Source: Apodemus sylvaticus
Taxonomy: Eukaryota > Chordata > Mammalia > Rodentia > Muridae
Assembly: GCF_947179515.1 (NCBI RefSeq)
Contig: NC_067477.1
Coordinates: forward strand, 117,005,562-117,069,561
Length of the DNA stretch: 64,000 nt
Reading direction: 5' to 3'
The notes below the pieces were generated by a model. It made no database searches. It was not told where the DNA came from and saw only the letters and a list, made by a program, of their open reading frames with translations. The position numbers and the translations under genes are program-made. Of this stretch, positions 24,904 through 35,795 are shown one piece after another (the first letter of the stretch is position 1; the number at the start of each line of letters is the position of its first letter).

Positions 24904-25189
24904 TCATGTCTGTTGATGTTAGTAGCTTCAATAATCTTATCATCAGTGCCCGCATTCCAAGAGCAACTGCTATGTGCCAGGCATGGTGCTAAGTGATGCT
25001 CACACAGCTGAGGAAACCCTGGTACCTGAAGGCTCGGTTCTGCTGACTGGAGCCCTCCTGCAGACAAGTGGAGGCTGCCCAGACATGTACTGAGACCCAA
25101 ATCTGTCTCACTCCAGAACAACTACGCTGTCAGTAGGTCCCAGGTCTTCTTTCAGCTGGTATTTATGGAGCGTCAGATAAAACCTGTCT

Positions 25190-25360
25190 GCATAGAGCGC
25201 TGTGGAGTTCACAGAGCAATTTCAAATGCATTTCCTCGTTTCAGATGCACAAAAGCCTGTGAAATAGGTCAAGTATTAATATCACCTGCTTTTACAAGAG
25301 AAAGGTAATTACAGAAGGGACGGAGGCAGGGAGCAGACCCATTCAGGACTACACAGCAAG
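25190..25360 (+). repeat. MIR-like relic
   Basis: The order gagcaatttcaaatgcattt, cctgtgaaataggtcaagta and acaagagaaaggtaatta fits a MIR core. Confidence 0.5.
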
Positions 25361-25779
25361 CAGGTTGTAGGGCTTACTTGGCATTCCCCAAACTACCCTG
25401 ACATTATCTTGGGGCCCCACACGGACCCCATAATTAGATCACAAAATCCGGGGGAGCAGGAGAAGTCATAGAGTCTGTTTGCTGTAACTGCGTGAAGGAG
25501 ACAGATCCAAAATAAAACCAGGAAAACCCTCTATCCCACCGGGCCCTGGGGAAGCAGGAAGATTTGCTCTGCTGAGGGGCAGGTAGGGGAGAAGCCTGGA
25601 CTGAAGAACCTGTGAGGAGGACTTAGAGCCTAGGTTTAGATGGCAGAAACTGGTATGTGGGGGGAGGGGTGCTGAAAGGAGAGGCCCTGTGGAGGACTAA
25701 GCCCCCCTCCCCCAGGCTGGACTTAACTTTCTCCTTTTCCAGTCACCTCAGGTACCCAGAGTGCCTACCCTTCTCAGGC

Positions 25780-26125
25780 CCTCCCAGCATAGAGGCACTT
25801 TTAGGGATACCCGACCATTACTTCAATTGCTCTGATGACAGAGTCATAAGCAAGCCAGGTGTTAGCAGGAAATGGTCTAATTAGCACGTACTGCTGATGG
25901 TTTCTTTCCCTTTCTGTTTTATTTTTTTTCATCCCCTCTGTTTTAAACCCTGGACATTTTTCATTCGCTAATCATCTCTCAGTTCAACCTGCTCAGAGCT
26001 ACACGCGATTTACCCTTTGATGTTCACAGAAGAGAACTCTTGAATTTCAAAGAGCCGGCGGGGATTTGGGGGAATCGAATGTAGACGCTCCAGTGTAATC
26101 AAACCTCATTAGAGGTTATTCTTCA
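25780..26125. promoter_or_regulatory. Candidate conserved non-coding element 4
   Basis: Unique, CpG-retaining sequence with homeobox cores (tctaattagcac, ttcgctaatcatc), a TCF/LEF-like ctttgatg, and an inverted repeat AACCTC-ATTA-GAGGTT at 26100-26119. It lies in the middle of the A-B intron. Only comparative data could confirm it. Confidence 0.3.
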
Positions 26126-26689
26126 AGCAGGTTTTTTCCCTCTGTCTGCCTCCCTCTCCCCTCCTGCCCTGATTAGGCTGGTGGTTGGGTTTGCTGTGTT
26201 TTCTTTGGGACAATCACAGTGAGCAGTCTCTTCCCACCAAAGTAGAAGCTGGTAGAGGCTGCAGCCTCCTTCCTTTCCCTGTCCCCATGTCCCCGTAGAC
26301 AATGACAACTGCCCGGGTTTGTGTTTGGGTTCCTCTCTCCACCTTATTCTAGTTGCCATGGTGAGAACTGAGGCTTCATAAATAAAGGTAGCTCCAGGCA
26401 AAGTTCCTTTCTCATAGAGTCTGCATCCGGCATAGAAAGGGGCTGCACTAGAAACAGGCTCAGGCAGATCTGAGAAGAGTGATACTCATACAACTCCGAC
26501 CTGCACCCTACCTCTGCTATGCACTGGGCTCTGGGTGTATTGCCATGGCTGTTGTGAAGCAGAAATATTTTTGGACCATGATATTTGGAGATGCACAGAA
26601 GAGTTCTGAGACCCACAGTCAATACTGAAACCAAGCCTGTGCCACTTGAGTATGTCATCTCTAGCCTGGGAGGTCAGTTCAATGAACAA

Positions 26690-26890
26690 ATCATTAACAA
26701 CACACGACATAGTAAGAATGGCTACTATCTATGACCACTTAGTGCAAAATGTTGCACTACATGCATTCATATAGGTTTTCTCCTTGAATTATCTCCACAG
26801 TCCTTTTGAAGAATCTCTTGCTGTAATTACTCCCATTCTACAGACTGACTACTGTATAGAATAGCAGCAAAGTCACTTGCCCCAAGCATA
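26690..26890 (+). repeat. MIR SINE relic
   Basis: The order atggctactatctatgacc, cttgaattatctccacagtc and cccattctacagactgac, then agtcacttgccccaagc, matches the MIR layout. Confidence 0.6.
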
Positions 26891-27714
26891 ACAGCTTTGT
26901 GGTAAATAATGCTGAAGGACATGTTTCTGGGGGTGGGACTGACTTCCCTGGCGTTCATCATTCAGTACTCAGTGCCCAGCACACAGGAGGTATGCACTGG
27001 ACATCCTTCCAATATAGAGAGACTAGATCAAAGGATAGAATGCTACCATCTCCAGGAATGTCACCAGGCTCTGCAGTCCATAAACCCGCCCCCATAGTTT
27101 CTCTGTATTCCAAAAGAAATTAAGAGACACAAATCAGTGAAGGTGTGAGGAGAAGCGTAATTCCCTCCTTACCACGCCTGTGGTCTTCTGGTAATTTATA
27201 GAAACCCAGGAAACAAAGGCTATATTGTAAATTTAGCATTGAGGTATGCTAACCCATCCTGTTCTGGGGCAAAGGGACTCAGTTCCCAAGTGTCAGGTTC
27301 TCTGTTAGCAGAGATAGTTTTAAGGTCAGGTCCAGCCTGAGGAAAATGGGGTAGGCATTCTGTCTTAAAGATTCCTTAGTGGGGAGAGTCCCACAACAGT
27401 GGGCCCAGGTGGGGCCTGGAACTGACTCAGGCTCTATGCTAGTCTCAGCCTTGGTCAAAGGAGCTTCTTTTGTCAAGAAGCAGTTACAAATACAAAGATG
27501 CACAACAGTCGAAATGAGGAAACTTAGGTGTCTTGAGCACTCAACCCTAAGTGGAGAGACTGTGTCAGGCTCCTCTCCCAAGGCTCAGGGATCACGACAT
27601 TGCAGGAGAAGGGATGGAAAGTGTGAGAGTCAGAAGGTGAAGGAAAATGCTGAGAAATGCTGGGCAGGACAAGGACATTGCATTCGTGGGCTCATAAGGC
27701 TGTGGTCACCAGCA

Positions 27715-28015
27715 CAAGAAGACCAAGCCAGTCAAAGTCCAAGCATGATCTGGGGAAGAACTCACAAGGCCCCACCCTTGGCAAGTTGATGGCTATTGGG
27801 AGAGGTGTGGCCACTGGTAGTTTGTCTATCCTTGGTGATGACGGTGTCACACCTATGTGAATATGAGCAGCAGTAAATGGACTTAGTAAATGATTATAAA
27901 TACAGAAGAAGGGGGGCATGGAGTTTGGAGGAGGACATTTGAGGTCAGAGGGAGTGGGAATGGGAGAACAAGGGTGTATATATGTTTTCTTTATTCTCAA
28001 AGAATAGTTAAAAGG
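27715..28015 (+). mobile_element. Rodent LINE-1 (Lx-like) 3' UTR fragment
   Basis: The sequence gttgatggctattgggag, gaatatgagcagcagtaaat and ggacttagtaaatg, followed by a G-rich stretch and cattctcaaagaatag-type end, resembles the 3' UTR of older rodent L1 families. There is no ORF. Confidence 0.5.
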
Positions 28016-28244
28016 TGTTATTTAAAGAAATACTGCTAAAATGGCTAGCAACTGTTGGAACTTTATTTCTAACACAGTGAATAGGGAAGGTGAGAAACAA
28101 CTTTTCTATGGGAAATTATTTTACCATTCTTATAAGTAAAGAAAATGCAAATTTAGAATTAACAAAACATTCTCAACTTGGCAGCGAGGAAACTAAATCT
28201 GTTAAACATTTTTGAGGGAAATATTAAATAATATTTTTGTATTA

Positions 28245-28295
28245 TTCCCCTCAGGGGAACATAATATCCCCCTCGGGGGAACATTCCCCTGAGGG
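28245..28295. promoter_or_regulatory. Cluster of three CCCC/GGGG palindromes (AP-2-like)
   Basis: Within 51 bp lie TTCCCCTCAGGGGAA (28245-28259), TCCCCCTCGGGGGA (28267-28280) and TTCCCCTGAGGG (28284-28295). Each resembles an AP-2 half-site pair, and the linker GGGGAACATTCCCC resembles an NF-kB site. They lie directly before a SINE. Confidence 0.35.
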
Positions 28296-28530
28296 CTGGG
28301 GAGATAACTCAGCTGGGAAACTGCTAGCTGTGTAAGCATAAAGACCTCAGCTAGGATCTCCAGCGCCCGTGAAAAAAAGCCAGGAGTTGCTGTGTGCACT
28401 TCCACAATGCCAGTGTCGGAAGTGGAGACCAGAGGACTCTTGGGGCTTGCTCGTCAGTAGTCAAGGCAAACTGGTGAGCTCCATGTCTAGTGAGAGACCT
28501 TGTCTTCAAGAATAAGGCGAGAGTAATTCA
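28296..28530 (+). mobile_element. B4/RSINE1-like SINE
   Basis: It starts gctggggagataactcagct, followed by aagcataaagacctcagct and, further on, ggtgagctccatgtctagtg and agagaccttgtcttcaag. This is the layout of composite tRNA/B1-derived rodent SINEs. It is diverged and the subfamily is uncertain. Confidence 0.6.
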
Positions 28531-28539
28531 AGAAGATAT

Positions 28540-28898
28540 CTGTCTTAGAGTCTCTATTGCTGTGAAGTCACACCATGACCATCAACTCTTATAAAGGAAA
28601 GCATCTAACCGGGGATGTCTTACAGTTAAGGAGTTATAGTCCATTGTCTTCAGGGAAAAAAAGCATGGCAGCTCGCAGGAGACATGGTGCTGGAAAGAGA
28701 GCTGAGAGTTCTGCATCTGGAGCTGCCGACAGAAGGAAGAAAGAGTAACACTGGGCCTGGTCTGAGCATTTGAGAACTCAAAGCTCACTCCCAGTGACAC
28801 ACTTCCAACAAGGCCATACCTACTCCAGCAAGGCCACACCTCTTAAAGTCTCACTTCCTATGAGCCTATAGGGGCTACCTTCATTCAAACCACCACAA
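28540..28898 (-). repeat. Rodent MaLR-like LTR, antisense
   Basis: It runs from gtcttagagtctctattgct (with gaagtcacaccatgacc) to cattcaaaccaccacaaca. It is the same family and orientation as the copy at 7857-8237. It is nearly full length with no internal sequence. Confidence 0.6.
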
Positions 28899-28949
28899 CA
28901 CCTAACAATGAACTCTGACCTGCACTTTCATGTGCATCCAAACACATGC

Positions 28950-29033
28950 GTGAGTGTGTGTGTACGTATATACAGACACACGCATACACACACATGTACA
29001 CACACATGTACACAAACATGCACACACACACAA
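28950..29033 (+). repeat. CA-rich/TG-rich low-complexity stretch
   Basis: Interrupted CA runs with acatgtac palindromes. Confidence 0.8.
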
Positions 29034-29873
29034 AGATCCCCAATATCTGCAAGAGAAAGAAATCTCAGGAATTTTATGGATTGGCACATATAAGCCTGCA
29101 CACTTGTTCTGGCCTGACAAGAGTTTTGTCCCTAGTTCCACTCATTTAATAGGTACAGGGCAGAAGCCATTTGTATTCTTAATTTGGAGGTCAGCTTGAA
29201 GCTTGGATTCTCTTTGTCTGTTAAACACTAATTTGGTGATTGTCTGATAGCTGGAGGAAGAGTCATCAGTGTCTCTCTTTGGAGTGTTTTCCTTTCTCAC
29301 CAGGGCTTCTGCCTTGACATCAGGGCTACAGGGCAGGAGCCTGCCTGGTAAGGTGTAAAACCAGCTGCCAGTGTCAGGAAGGGGAAAATGCTGTGAGAAG
29401 CTTCAGCTGAAAAACTGTGAAAGAATCCCAAGGGAGGAAACAATTAATTCTCCCTAAGTAGATTGGGAAGCTGTTAGAGAGGAAGCGGCATTTGAACTGG
29501 CCCTTGTGGGCCGCTTAGGGCCATTTCAACGCCTTGAAGAAGAGGCTCTCAATAGTGAATACGCAAAAGAAATTCAGGTGGCAGCGCTAGGCGTGAATAG
29601 CTGCCGGCAGCATAGGTCAGCTCAGGGATACCAGGGTGTGGTGTGGATCATGCTGAGGGTTTGCAGTGTAGGTAGTGTGGGGGCTGGGCACAATGGAATG
29701 TCATCTATTTATTTGTGGCCACCTCGGCATCCACACTATTGGATGTATGTGTTTGAAAGGTCACTTGAAGTCCACCAGGAAAACTGCCTGGGACTGAGAA
29801 GAACTGGGGAAGGTAGAGGCTACAATGAGGAACCAAATAAAAGTGGGCAAACTGAAGTGAGGGACAGTGGGAT

Positions 29874-29960
29874 GTACTTAGGAGGGTGAGGCAGGAAGAT
29901 CAAATGCTCAAAGCCAGTCTGGACTGTACAGCAATGCCTTGTCTACTCACCCATAAAAAG
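29874..29960 (+). mobile_element. B1 SINE fragment
   Basis: The order gtacttaggagggtgaggca, ggaagatcaaatgctcaaag and ccagtctggactgtacag matches the middle of B1. Both ends are truncated. Confidence 0.65.
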
Positions 29961-30288
29961 AAGATGGACCAGAATAGACGTAGACAAGGTGATAGTGGTT
30001 TAAGTGTGACATCCAGATAGAGGTATTAGACTGGAGTTTGGGGACAGGGAGGGTTGTTGTTGGAACCGCCTGGGTTTCTGTCTGAGTGGGTCAGTGGGTG
30101 GCATAGCATTCACTGTGATGAAGAAGGCGGAATTATATCCTCAGTGCCCCGGATGAGTAGGAGCAGGATGCCTGGGCATCTTCTGGTGCCCCTTCGTCTT
30201 CATTCCTCCTATGAGATGATATGTAAATATGGAGTTGGTACATGCATTTTGCAACTAGTAGACATCATCATTTCTCTTCTTCCCACAG

Positions 30289-30356
30289 TGTGTTAAACCG
30301 CACCCCTATGCATCTGATCCAGGAAATCATATTAGTGGATGACTTCAGCAATGACC
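30289..30356 (+). CDS. Galnt14: Galnt14 exon B (VDDFSND segment)
   Basis: This 68-bp exon encodes about residues 133-156. It begins by completing the Ser codon of exon A, then reads [20 protein letters not shown] followed by SND, and ends with the first base of a Pro codon (phase 1). The acceptor is tcttcccacag and the donor is the consensus gtaagt. The VDD segment is the conserved strand of the GT-A fold that contacts the nucleotide. NRT is a potential N-glycosylation sequon at about residue 136. The intron before it is 8.1 kb. It differs from recalled human GALNT14 at a few positions (for example Met for Thr after RTP), consistent with a rodent orthologue. Confidence 0.95.
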
Positions 30357-32337
30357 GTAAGTACCATTGATTATTGACAACAGAATCAGAAATGTCTGGT
30401 CCTAACCACTGTGGATGAGTGGAGGCGAGCCCACTGAGACACTAGAGGTAAAGGGAAGCCAAGTTGGGTAGCAGACTTGGAAGACTGTGTGCCTATGTCT
30501 AAAAAGCAAGCAACTTTATATTTGCGAAAAATGTTGGTGTTCTCTGCTGTAAGCTTTTGAGGACCTAATTATCTAAATTGTTAGATTCCTGCTTGGGAAG
30601 GCTGGGGAGTTAGTGTCCATGTGTGGGTGAGTGTATATGGCATCTGTGTCATAAGCTTCTGACATGCATTCCTGGACAAAGGGAGAGATACCATGCTTTC
30701 AAAGGACCATCATTAGAACCCAAAGCTCTGTCAGACTCCTGATTTTGATGTTGCATTAATGTGCCCACCTCTGAACTGAGACTGATGCTCCTCTCTCTGG
30801 GGGATCTTGACATTGAGATCCCCATGGGACATCCCAACATACATCTAGAACAGTGTGAGCCTTTGGGTCATTCCACCGCTGGTCATCATCAGCTCCTGAG
30901 TCACATCTCCTTAGTTTTCTCATAAAAGAACCCAGGGCCCACCCAATTTTTCTCCTGTGATCCAGTTTCCCATGTCAAACATCCTGGGGTCCCTAGACAT
31001 CTAAGTCTGAAAGTTACAACAATTAGAGAACATCAGAATTTAAGTTTCAGTGGTGCCAACTACCATCTCTAACAGCCACTGTCCTGTTTGTAGATCTATT
31101 CAGTCATCTATTTCCAGGTGGGGCAATCTCTTCCTGGTGGAGAGACAGGTGGGTGGTGCCATGGGACGGATGACTACAGGTATCAGGAAAGGAACCTCCA
31201 TCCCATCCAGCATAGGTGCTGGGAACAGGTCACAGGGGCCACTCCCACGTTGACACCTGCTGCATAAGCACTAGCAACACACACAAGACGGAGAGTCTGG
31301 ATTCCTCATGGAAAAGCAGGCTGTGTGTGAAGCTCTGGGTCCTAAGAGCTCCACTAGTTCTGCAGTTCAGCGGTCTGTTCTCCTTGCCTAGTGAGGAAGT
31401 GGAGTGGGGTGCACTCCTCCTGGGGGTAGCCTGGTGCTCAAGAGTAGAAGGAAGTGCTAGAAGGTCCCCTAGGAACAGGATACCCTAGGGTTAAAAGGAG
31501 CCCTACGGCCTGGGATTAATCCCTAGGTCTGGGACTTTCTCACTCCATAGCCATGCAAACCATTAGTTTCATCAAGTCAGCTCCCTTGCCTATAAAAAAA
31601 GATAACTGCAATCATGCATGTGGTTTATATAGAGACCTAATGTGTTAACACATTCAGAGCTCTCAGAATAAGCTCTTGCCAGGGCAAGCCTGTAAAAGTC
31701 TGTTCTGTTGCTTGTTAAGAGTCCAGAGTCAAGCAGAAAGGCCAAGGTCTATCAACAGAACCCAAGGGTGAAGCTACCAATCTGGTTAGGTAAGTGACAG
31801 GGCAGTGTGATTGGGGTAAGCGATCAAAAGGCAGTGGAATTCTTACCCAAAAGGCTTGGGGCTCTCCCTGGAGACCACCCACCCCATATCAGCTCTGTTG
31901 TGTTGGAAAACTCTGATCTCTTCATAAAGAGAGCCCCCATGTTCTAAAAGCAAAGTCCAAAGTCGTTTTCTTCCATTGCTGGCTTCCAGGCATTTAAAAC
32001 TAGACTTACTATGGTGAAGAGACTCTGAATTAATAACCCAATGATGTGTAGCAACAGAGATGGCCCTGGGATGGCCAGACCAAGGATCCACACCTGGACC
32101 ATTTTCATGACAGCATGCAGGTCCCACCATGTGCTGACCTCTAATAAATGGCCCAGCTGAGGTCACTTTACTCAGTGATTATCAACCCCTTCCATGACTG
32201 AGAAACACCCTGGACTGAGGACCAGGCTCTGCAGACAGGATGGGGAGAACAAGTAGGTCTACCTTCCTGATCCTTCCAGTTTGCTCATACACAGTCACAA
32301 CCCAGGTGCTCACTAAGCATGGCCCTTGTCTTTGCAG
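30357..32337 (+). other. Galnt14: Galnt14 intron B-C (2.0 kb)
   Basis: A phase 1 intron bounded by gtaagt and ctttgcag. The sequence is mostly unique; I see no clear repeat, coding segment or RNA gene in it. Confidence 0.85.
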
Positions 32338-32403
32338 CCGAGGACTGCAAGCAGCTCATCAAACTGCCCAAGGTGAAGTGCTTGCGCAACAGTGAACGGC
32401 AAG
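32338..32403 (+). CDS. Galnt14: Galnt14 exon C (EDCKQLIKLPKVKCLRN segment)
   Basis: This 66-bp exon encodes about residues 156-178, reading EDCKQLIKLPKVKCLRNSER then Q. The segment is diagnostic for GALNT14; GALNT16 and GALNT2 have clearly different residues here. The acceptor is gtctttgcag and the donor is g|gtaggc, of medium strength. Both flanking introns are phase 1, so skipping this exon alone would keep the frame. The next intron is only 157 bp. If it were retained, the frame would reach a TGA at 32433-32435 after ten codons. Confidence 0.94.
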
Positions 32404-32560
32404 GTAGGCTGAGCCATGGGGCAGAGCTGGCCTGAGTGGAGAGTCGGGTATGGTGGGGGTTATGTGTCTGGGAGGTCAAGGGACTGCTGAATGACTGATG
32501 TGATCTTGCTGGTCACTGGAGCAACAGTGGCACCCACCTTAGCATTCATTCACGATACAG
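32404..32560 (+). other. Galnt14: Galnt14 intron C-D (157 bp)
   Basis: The shortest intron of the window, phase 1, with donor gtaggc and acceptor gatacag. The region before the acceptor is not rich in pyrimidines, and a competing AG lies at 32541-32542. Retention leads to a TGA at 32433-32435. Confidence 0.9.
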
Positions 32561-32682
32561 GCCTGGTCCGGTCCCGGATGCGGGGTGTTGACATTGCCCA
32601 AGGCACCACTCTGACCTTCCTGGACAGCCACTGTGAGGTGAACAGGGATTGGCTGCAGCCCCTGTTACACAGGGTCAAAGAG
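32561..32682 (+). CDS. Galnt14: Galnt14 exon D (DSH metal-binding motif)
   Basis: This 122-bp exon encodes about residues 178-218. It carries LVRSRMRGVDIAQGTTLTFL directly followed by DSHCEVNRDW and ends LLHRVKE. The Asp-Ser-His at about 199-201 is the DXH motif of GalNAc-transferases, which coordinates Mn2+ with the UDP diphosphate. The donor is gag|gtgagt (phase 0). The acceptor gatacag has a poor pyrimidine tract, and a second AG lies 18 bp upstream (32541-32542). The start at 32561 is chosen because it joins Gln-Gly-Leu-Val exactly as in the human protein; the upstream AG would insert six extra codons. Confidence 0.94.
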
Positions 32683-32744
32683 GTGAGTCAAGTTGAGGAA
32701 CAGAGCTGGGGTTCCTACCTCCCACTTCACCCAGGGCCTCCAAA

Positions 32745-32880
32745 CCTGTGATTTCACTTAGGAGGTGGAACAGAGTGTTATCCCCGCTTTATAGATCAAG
32801 GACTAAATAAAGTAAAGTGTCCTGAACAAGATCACACTGCATGCAGTCAGTGGCAAAGCAATGCCTGAGCTGTTTGTTTT
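32745..32880 (+). repeat. MIR-like relic
   Basis: The blocks ttatccccgctttatagatc and aagatcacactgcatgcagt-like text fit the MIR 3' part. Confidence 0.5.
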
Positions 32881-34109
32881 AATCACACTGTTGCTCACAG
32901 CAGCTAGCATGAAACTGAAGCTGTCTACAAGCAGCTGGTAGCATTCAGTGTCCTGGGCAGGAGAAAATTACCCAGAACTATATCTAAGTTCTGGGTAGGG
33001 TATTCTTTCAAATGCTGACTGTAGGGAGAAGGCAGCAGAAAGATCCAGTTCCTGGGGTGTCTGTCTTCCCCTCCACCCAGGGAAGGAATCTGTCTCATCC
33101 ATTACTCCTACCACACGCACACGACATACCACCTGTGGGCCAAGCCGGGAGCCAGGTGCTGAGAGTGGGAGCCCCTTCCTGCTCACCCTTGCATCACTCT
33201 GAGATTCTATAGGCTGCTTTCTCTGGGCCTCAGCCACCACTCTACAACGCAAAGCATGGTTTTTTATTCTTCCCCTCATTACTTTGTCCTCAGAGAAGCT
33301 CGCCTATTCTTCTGTCTCACTACAGAGCACACTGCCAATGGTATACACTGGTGTTGCCTGATACTCCCCCTAAACCACTGCCTTGCACAGTGTGGGAAGC
33401 GGGACTCAGACATTCGTAACATACTTATTTCACAGATGAGAAAATAGTGTCCCGACTGTTGTTGTGACGTGATTGAATATTCTATGGGGATGGTATCTCG
33501 GGCATCAGCCAGGCAGCATGTGGCCTGTGCTAGGCTGGCTTCCTGCCCTTCCTGGTTACCACTCACCTGCCCACATAATAACACTGCTGAAAGGGGAGAG
33601 GAGGCCAGTGGGGAGCCTGCTCAAAAGAGAACTAGAAAGGCCTTGCCACTTGTCCATTGGAGGGAGGACCCTCAGCAGGTTGGCTGAGCTCTTACACATG
33701 GGGCTAGTTGTCAACACCCATCAGGGACTATTCTGAGTTTGAACGCTTAGCATTGTTCAGGACAGTCTTTTTCCCCACATAAATCAGTCAGAAGGATACA
33801 AGTAGGGAAATATTTTCATGAGCAGGCCATTGAATTGAGGGTTTCCTTGGTACTGAAGACCCTTCCAGGAGCCTTCCTACCCTCTGAACTCTCATCCTAG
33901 CATCTCCAGGCTCCCCCCTGGCTTCTGTGCTGACACAAATGAGCTGTTCCTGATTCTGTCGTTAGCATTGCCAGTGTCCTGTGTGTGTGTGTGGTGGGGA
34001 GGGGTTGCTGTATGCATATATGGTGTACACACACACAGGTGCACATGGCGGCTGAGAGCCAATATGGAGTGTTTTTCCTCTTTTGCTTCCTACATTCAGA
34101 CAAGATCTT

Positions 34110-34355
34110 ACAGCACCTGAAGCTCATGGGTTTGACCAGGCTGACTGGGGAATGTAACGGGCTTCAGGAATAGTCCTGTTGCCATTATTCCCACCACATG
34201 CACACAACACCCCACTGGTACTGGAGTGGCAGGCAAGTGCTGCTTTGCTTAGCTGTTTACATGGCTCCTGGGGATTCGAACTCAAGTCATCAGGCTTGCA
34301 CAGCACATCCTTTACTGGGGAGTTTACTGACTGACCCATCTCCCCAGCCCCAGCC
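34110..34355 (-). mobile_element. B4/RSINE1-like SINE, antisense
   Basis: The end gacccatctccccagcccc together with ggggattcgaactcaagtca and catcaggcttgcacagcac is the antisense tRNA-derived head of a rodent composite SINE. Confidence 0.65.
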
Positions 34356-34854
34356 AGTGTCCCACTTCTGGACCACTCCTTCCTGTCCCTGGCCACCTTA
34401 GTCTCCTCTCCACAAACCCTCCTGCTCCTCAAGAACCTGTCAAAGTCTTCCCACCTGCATGCTCAGCTAGGGTGGCTTCAAGCAGCCATGGCCTACTTTG
34501 CCCTCCATTTTCTCTTCCGAGTTTAGCTCTTTGTCTCCCTTAACAGATGCCACATGCAGTCGGAAACTAGTCCCCTCTCTATCACCACCTTACCCGCTGT
34601 TGTAGATAGGTTCTCATTGCTTGAAAACCGTTCTTAGAAGCCTGGCATATTGGGATTAGTAGAGAAGTAGACTCACTGCCTACCCCTAAGCTAATTAGCT
34701 GATATCGATTGACACCTATTTGGGAAAGAGTCTCAAACAGGCTATATGAAATATATTCATGGGTACTTAGTAGATCTGACATGGTTCCTGCATACTCGTG
34801 CTGTGCTGGTTGAGAAAGAACTAACACATACTAGGTAACCATGGGTAGAAGTGC

Positions 34855-35086
34855 TTCTATAAAGGTTGTCAACCTGTGGGTCACAACCCCTGGGTGGCAT
34901 TTGAATGACTCTTTTACAGGGGCCATCTAAGACTGTCAGAAAACACAGATAATTACATTATGATTTATGACTGTAGCAAAATTACAATTATGAAGTAGTA
35001 ACAAAAATAAGTTTATAGTTGGGAGGTCACCACAGAGTCTGGAACTGTACTAAATGATCACAGCATTGGGAAGGTTGAGAACCACT
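34855..35086 (+). mobile_element. URR1-type hAT relic
   Basis: It begins aaggttgtcaacctgtggg, has gggccatctaagactgtcag and gtagcaaaattacaattatg, and ends gaaggttgagaaccactgg. It is the best-preserved copy of this family in the window. Confidence 0.85.
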
Positions 35087-35795
35087 GGCCTATGAAACTC
35101 TGCCGTTAAAAACGTTCTTCATGAGAAGGAAACATAGGAAAGCTTTGCAGACCCCTCAGATGCTGAGCTGCCCCCTCCAGCGGGAACCTTTATATCGCTA
35201 GAAAGGTCTTTGTGCTTGTGAGTTACTCAGGAGCCAAGGAGTAATAATATCATTCTCTCATTAGCCTGCATGTGGAGCCAAGACGAAACATGTATGTAAA
35301 CAGGGTTTGAAGGCCAAGGCTAAAAGTCCACAAGGAAGGTAAAAGAGCATAGGACACAGATGGACACTAGCTTCAGAGAGAAGTTGAAATTGGAAGCTGC
35401 GATCCCTGCTTCAGCCAAGGTCATACCAAAGAGAAGTAGACTTAGAGCCAGGAGTGTAGTACTGTGTAAACCCTGAGGCCTAGGGAGTGAAGACGAGGAG
35501 GAAGAAGTCTGGACCCCTCATCTTCCATCACAAAAAAAGTGTCCCACAGTTACTGCAGACATTTTGGAAAATAGGGAACATTAAAATGAAAACTAATCAA
35601 GCAAAATTCTGTCACGTAAAGACATCCGCAACCTCATTTCTTCCCACTTAGGATCATTTTCTCTTCAGAGAAGCATCTGTTAGTGTAGTTGTAATCACCC
35701 TGTATTTACCCAACCTTGTATTCTGCTGTTTCCCCCCTCTTACTCATATGCACTTTCATCTACTCTCTAATTTAACCCTAGCCAGAATAGCAGAT

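Larger units (their letters stand above)
22173..30288 (+). other. Galnt14: Galnt14 intron A-B (8.1 kb)
   Basis: A phase 2 intron with donor gtaagc and acceptor tcttcccacag. It holds a MaLR-like LTR (23319-23660), a run of 20 G at 24638-24657, a MER5A relic, MIR relics, a candidate conserved element at 25780-26125, a rodent L1 3' end (27715-28015), a cluster of GC-rich palindromes (28245-28295), a B4-like SINE, a second MaLR-like LTR and a CA-rich stretch. No extra coding exon is recognisable. Confidence 0.85.

Noticed and set aside
32491..32751. Open frame running through exon D and its flanks as a single-exon gene
   Set aside because: The frame is open by chance on both sides; homology covers only 32561-32682 and the borders are splice sites.
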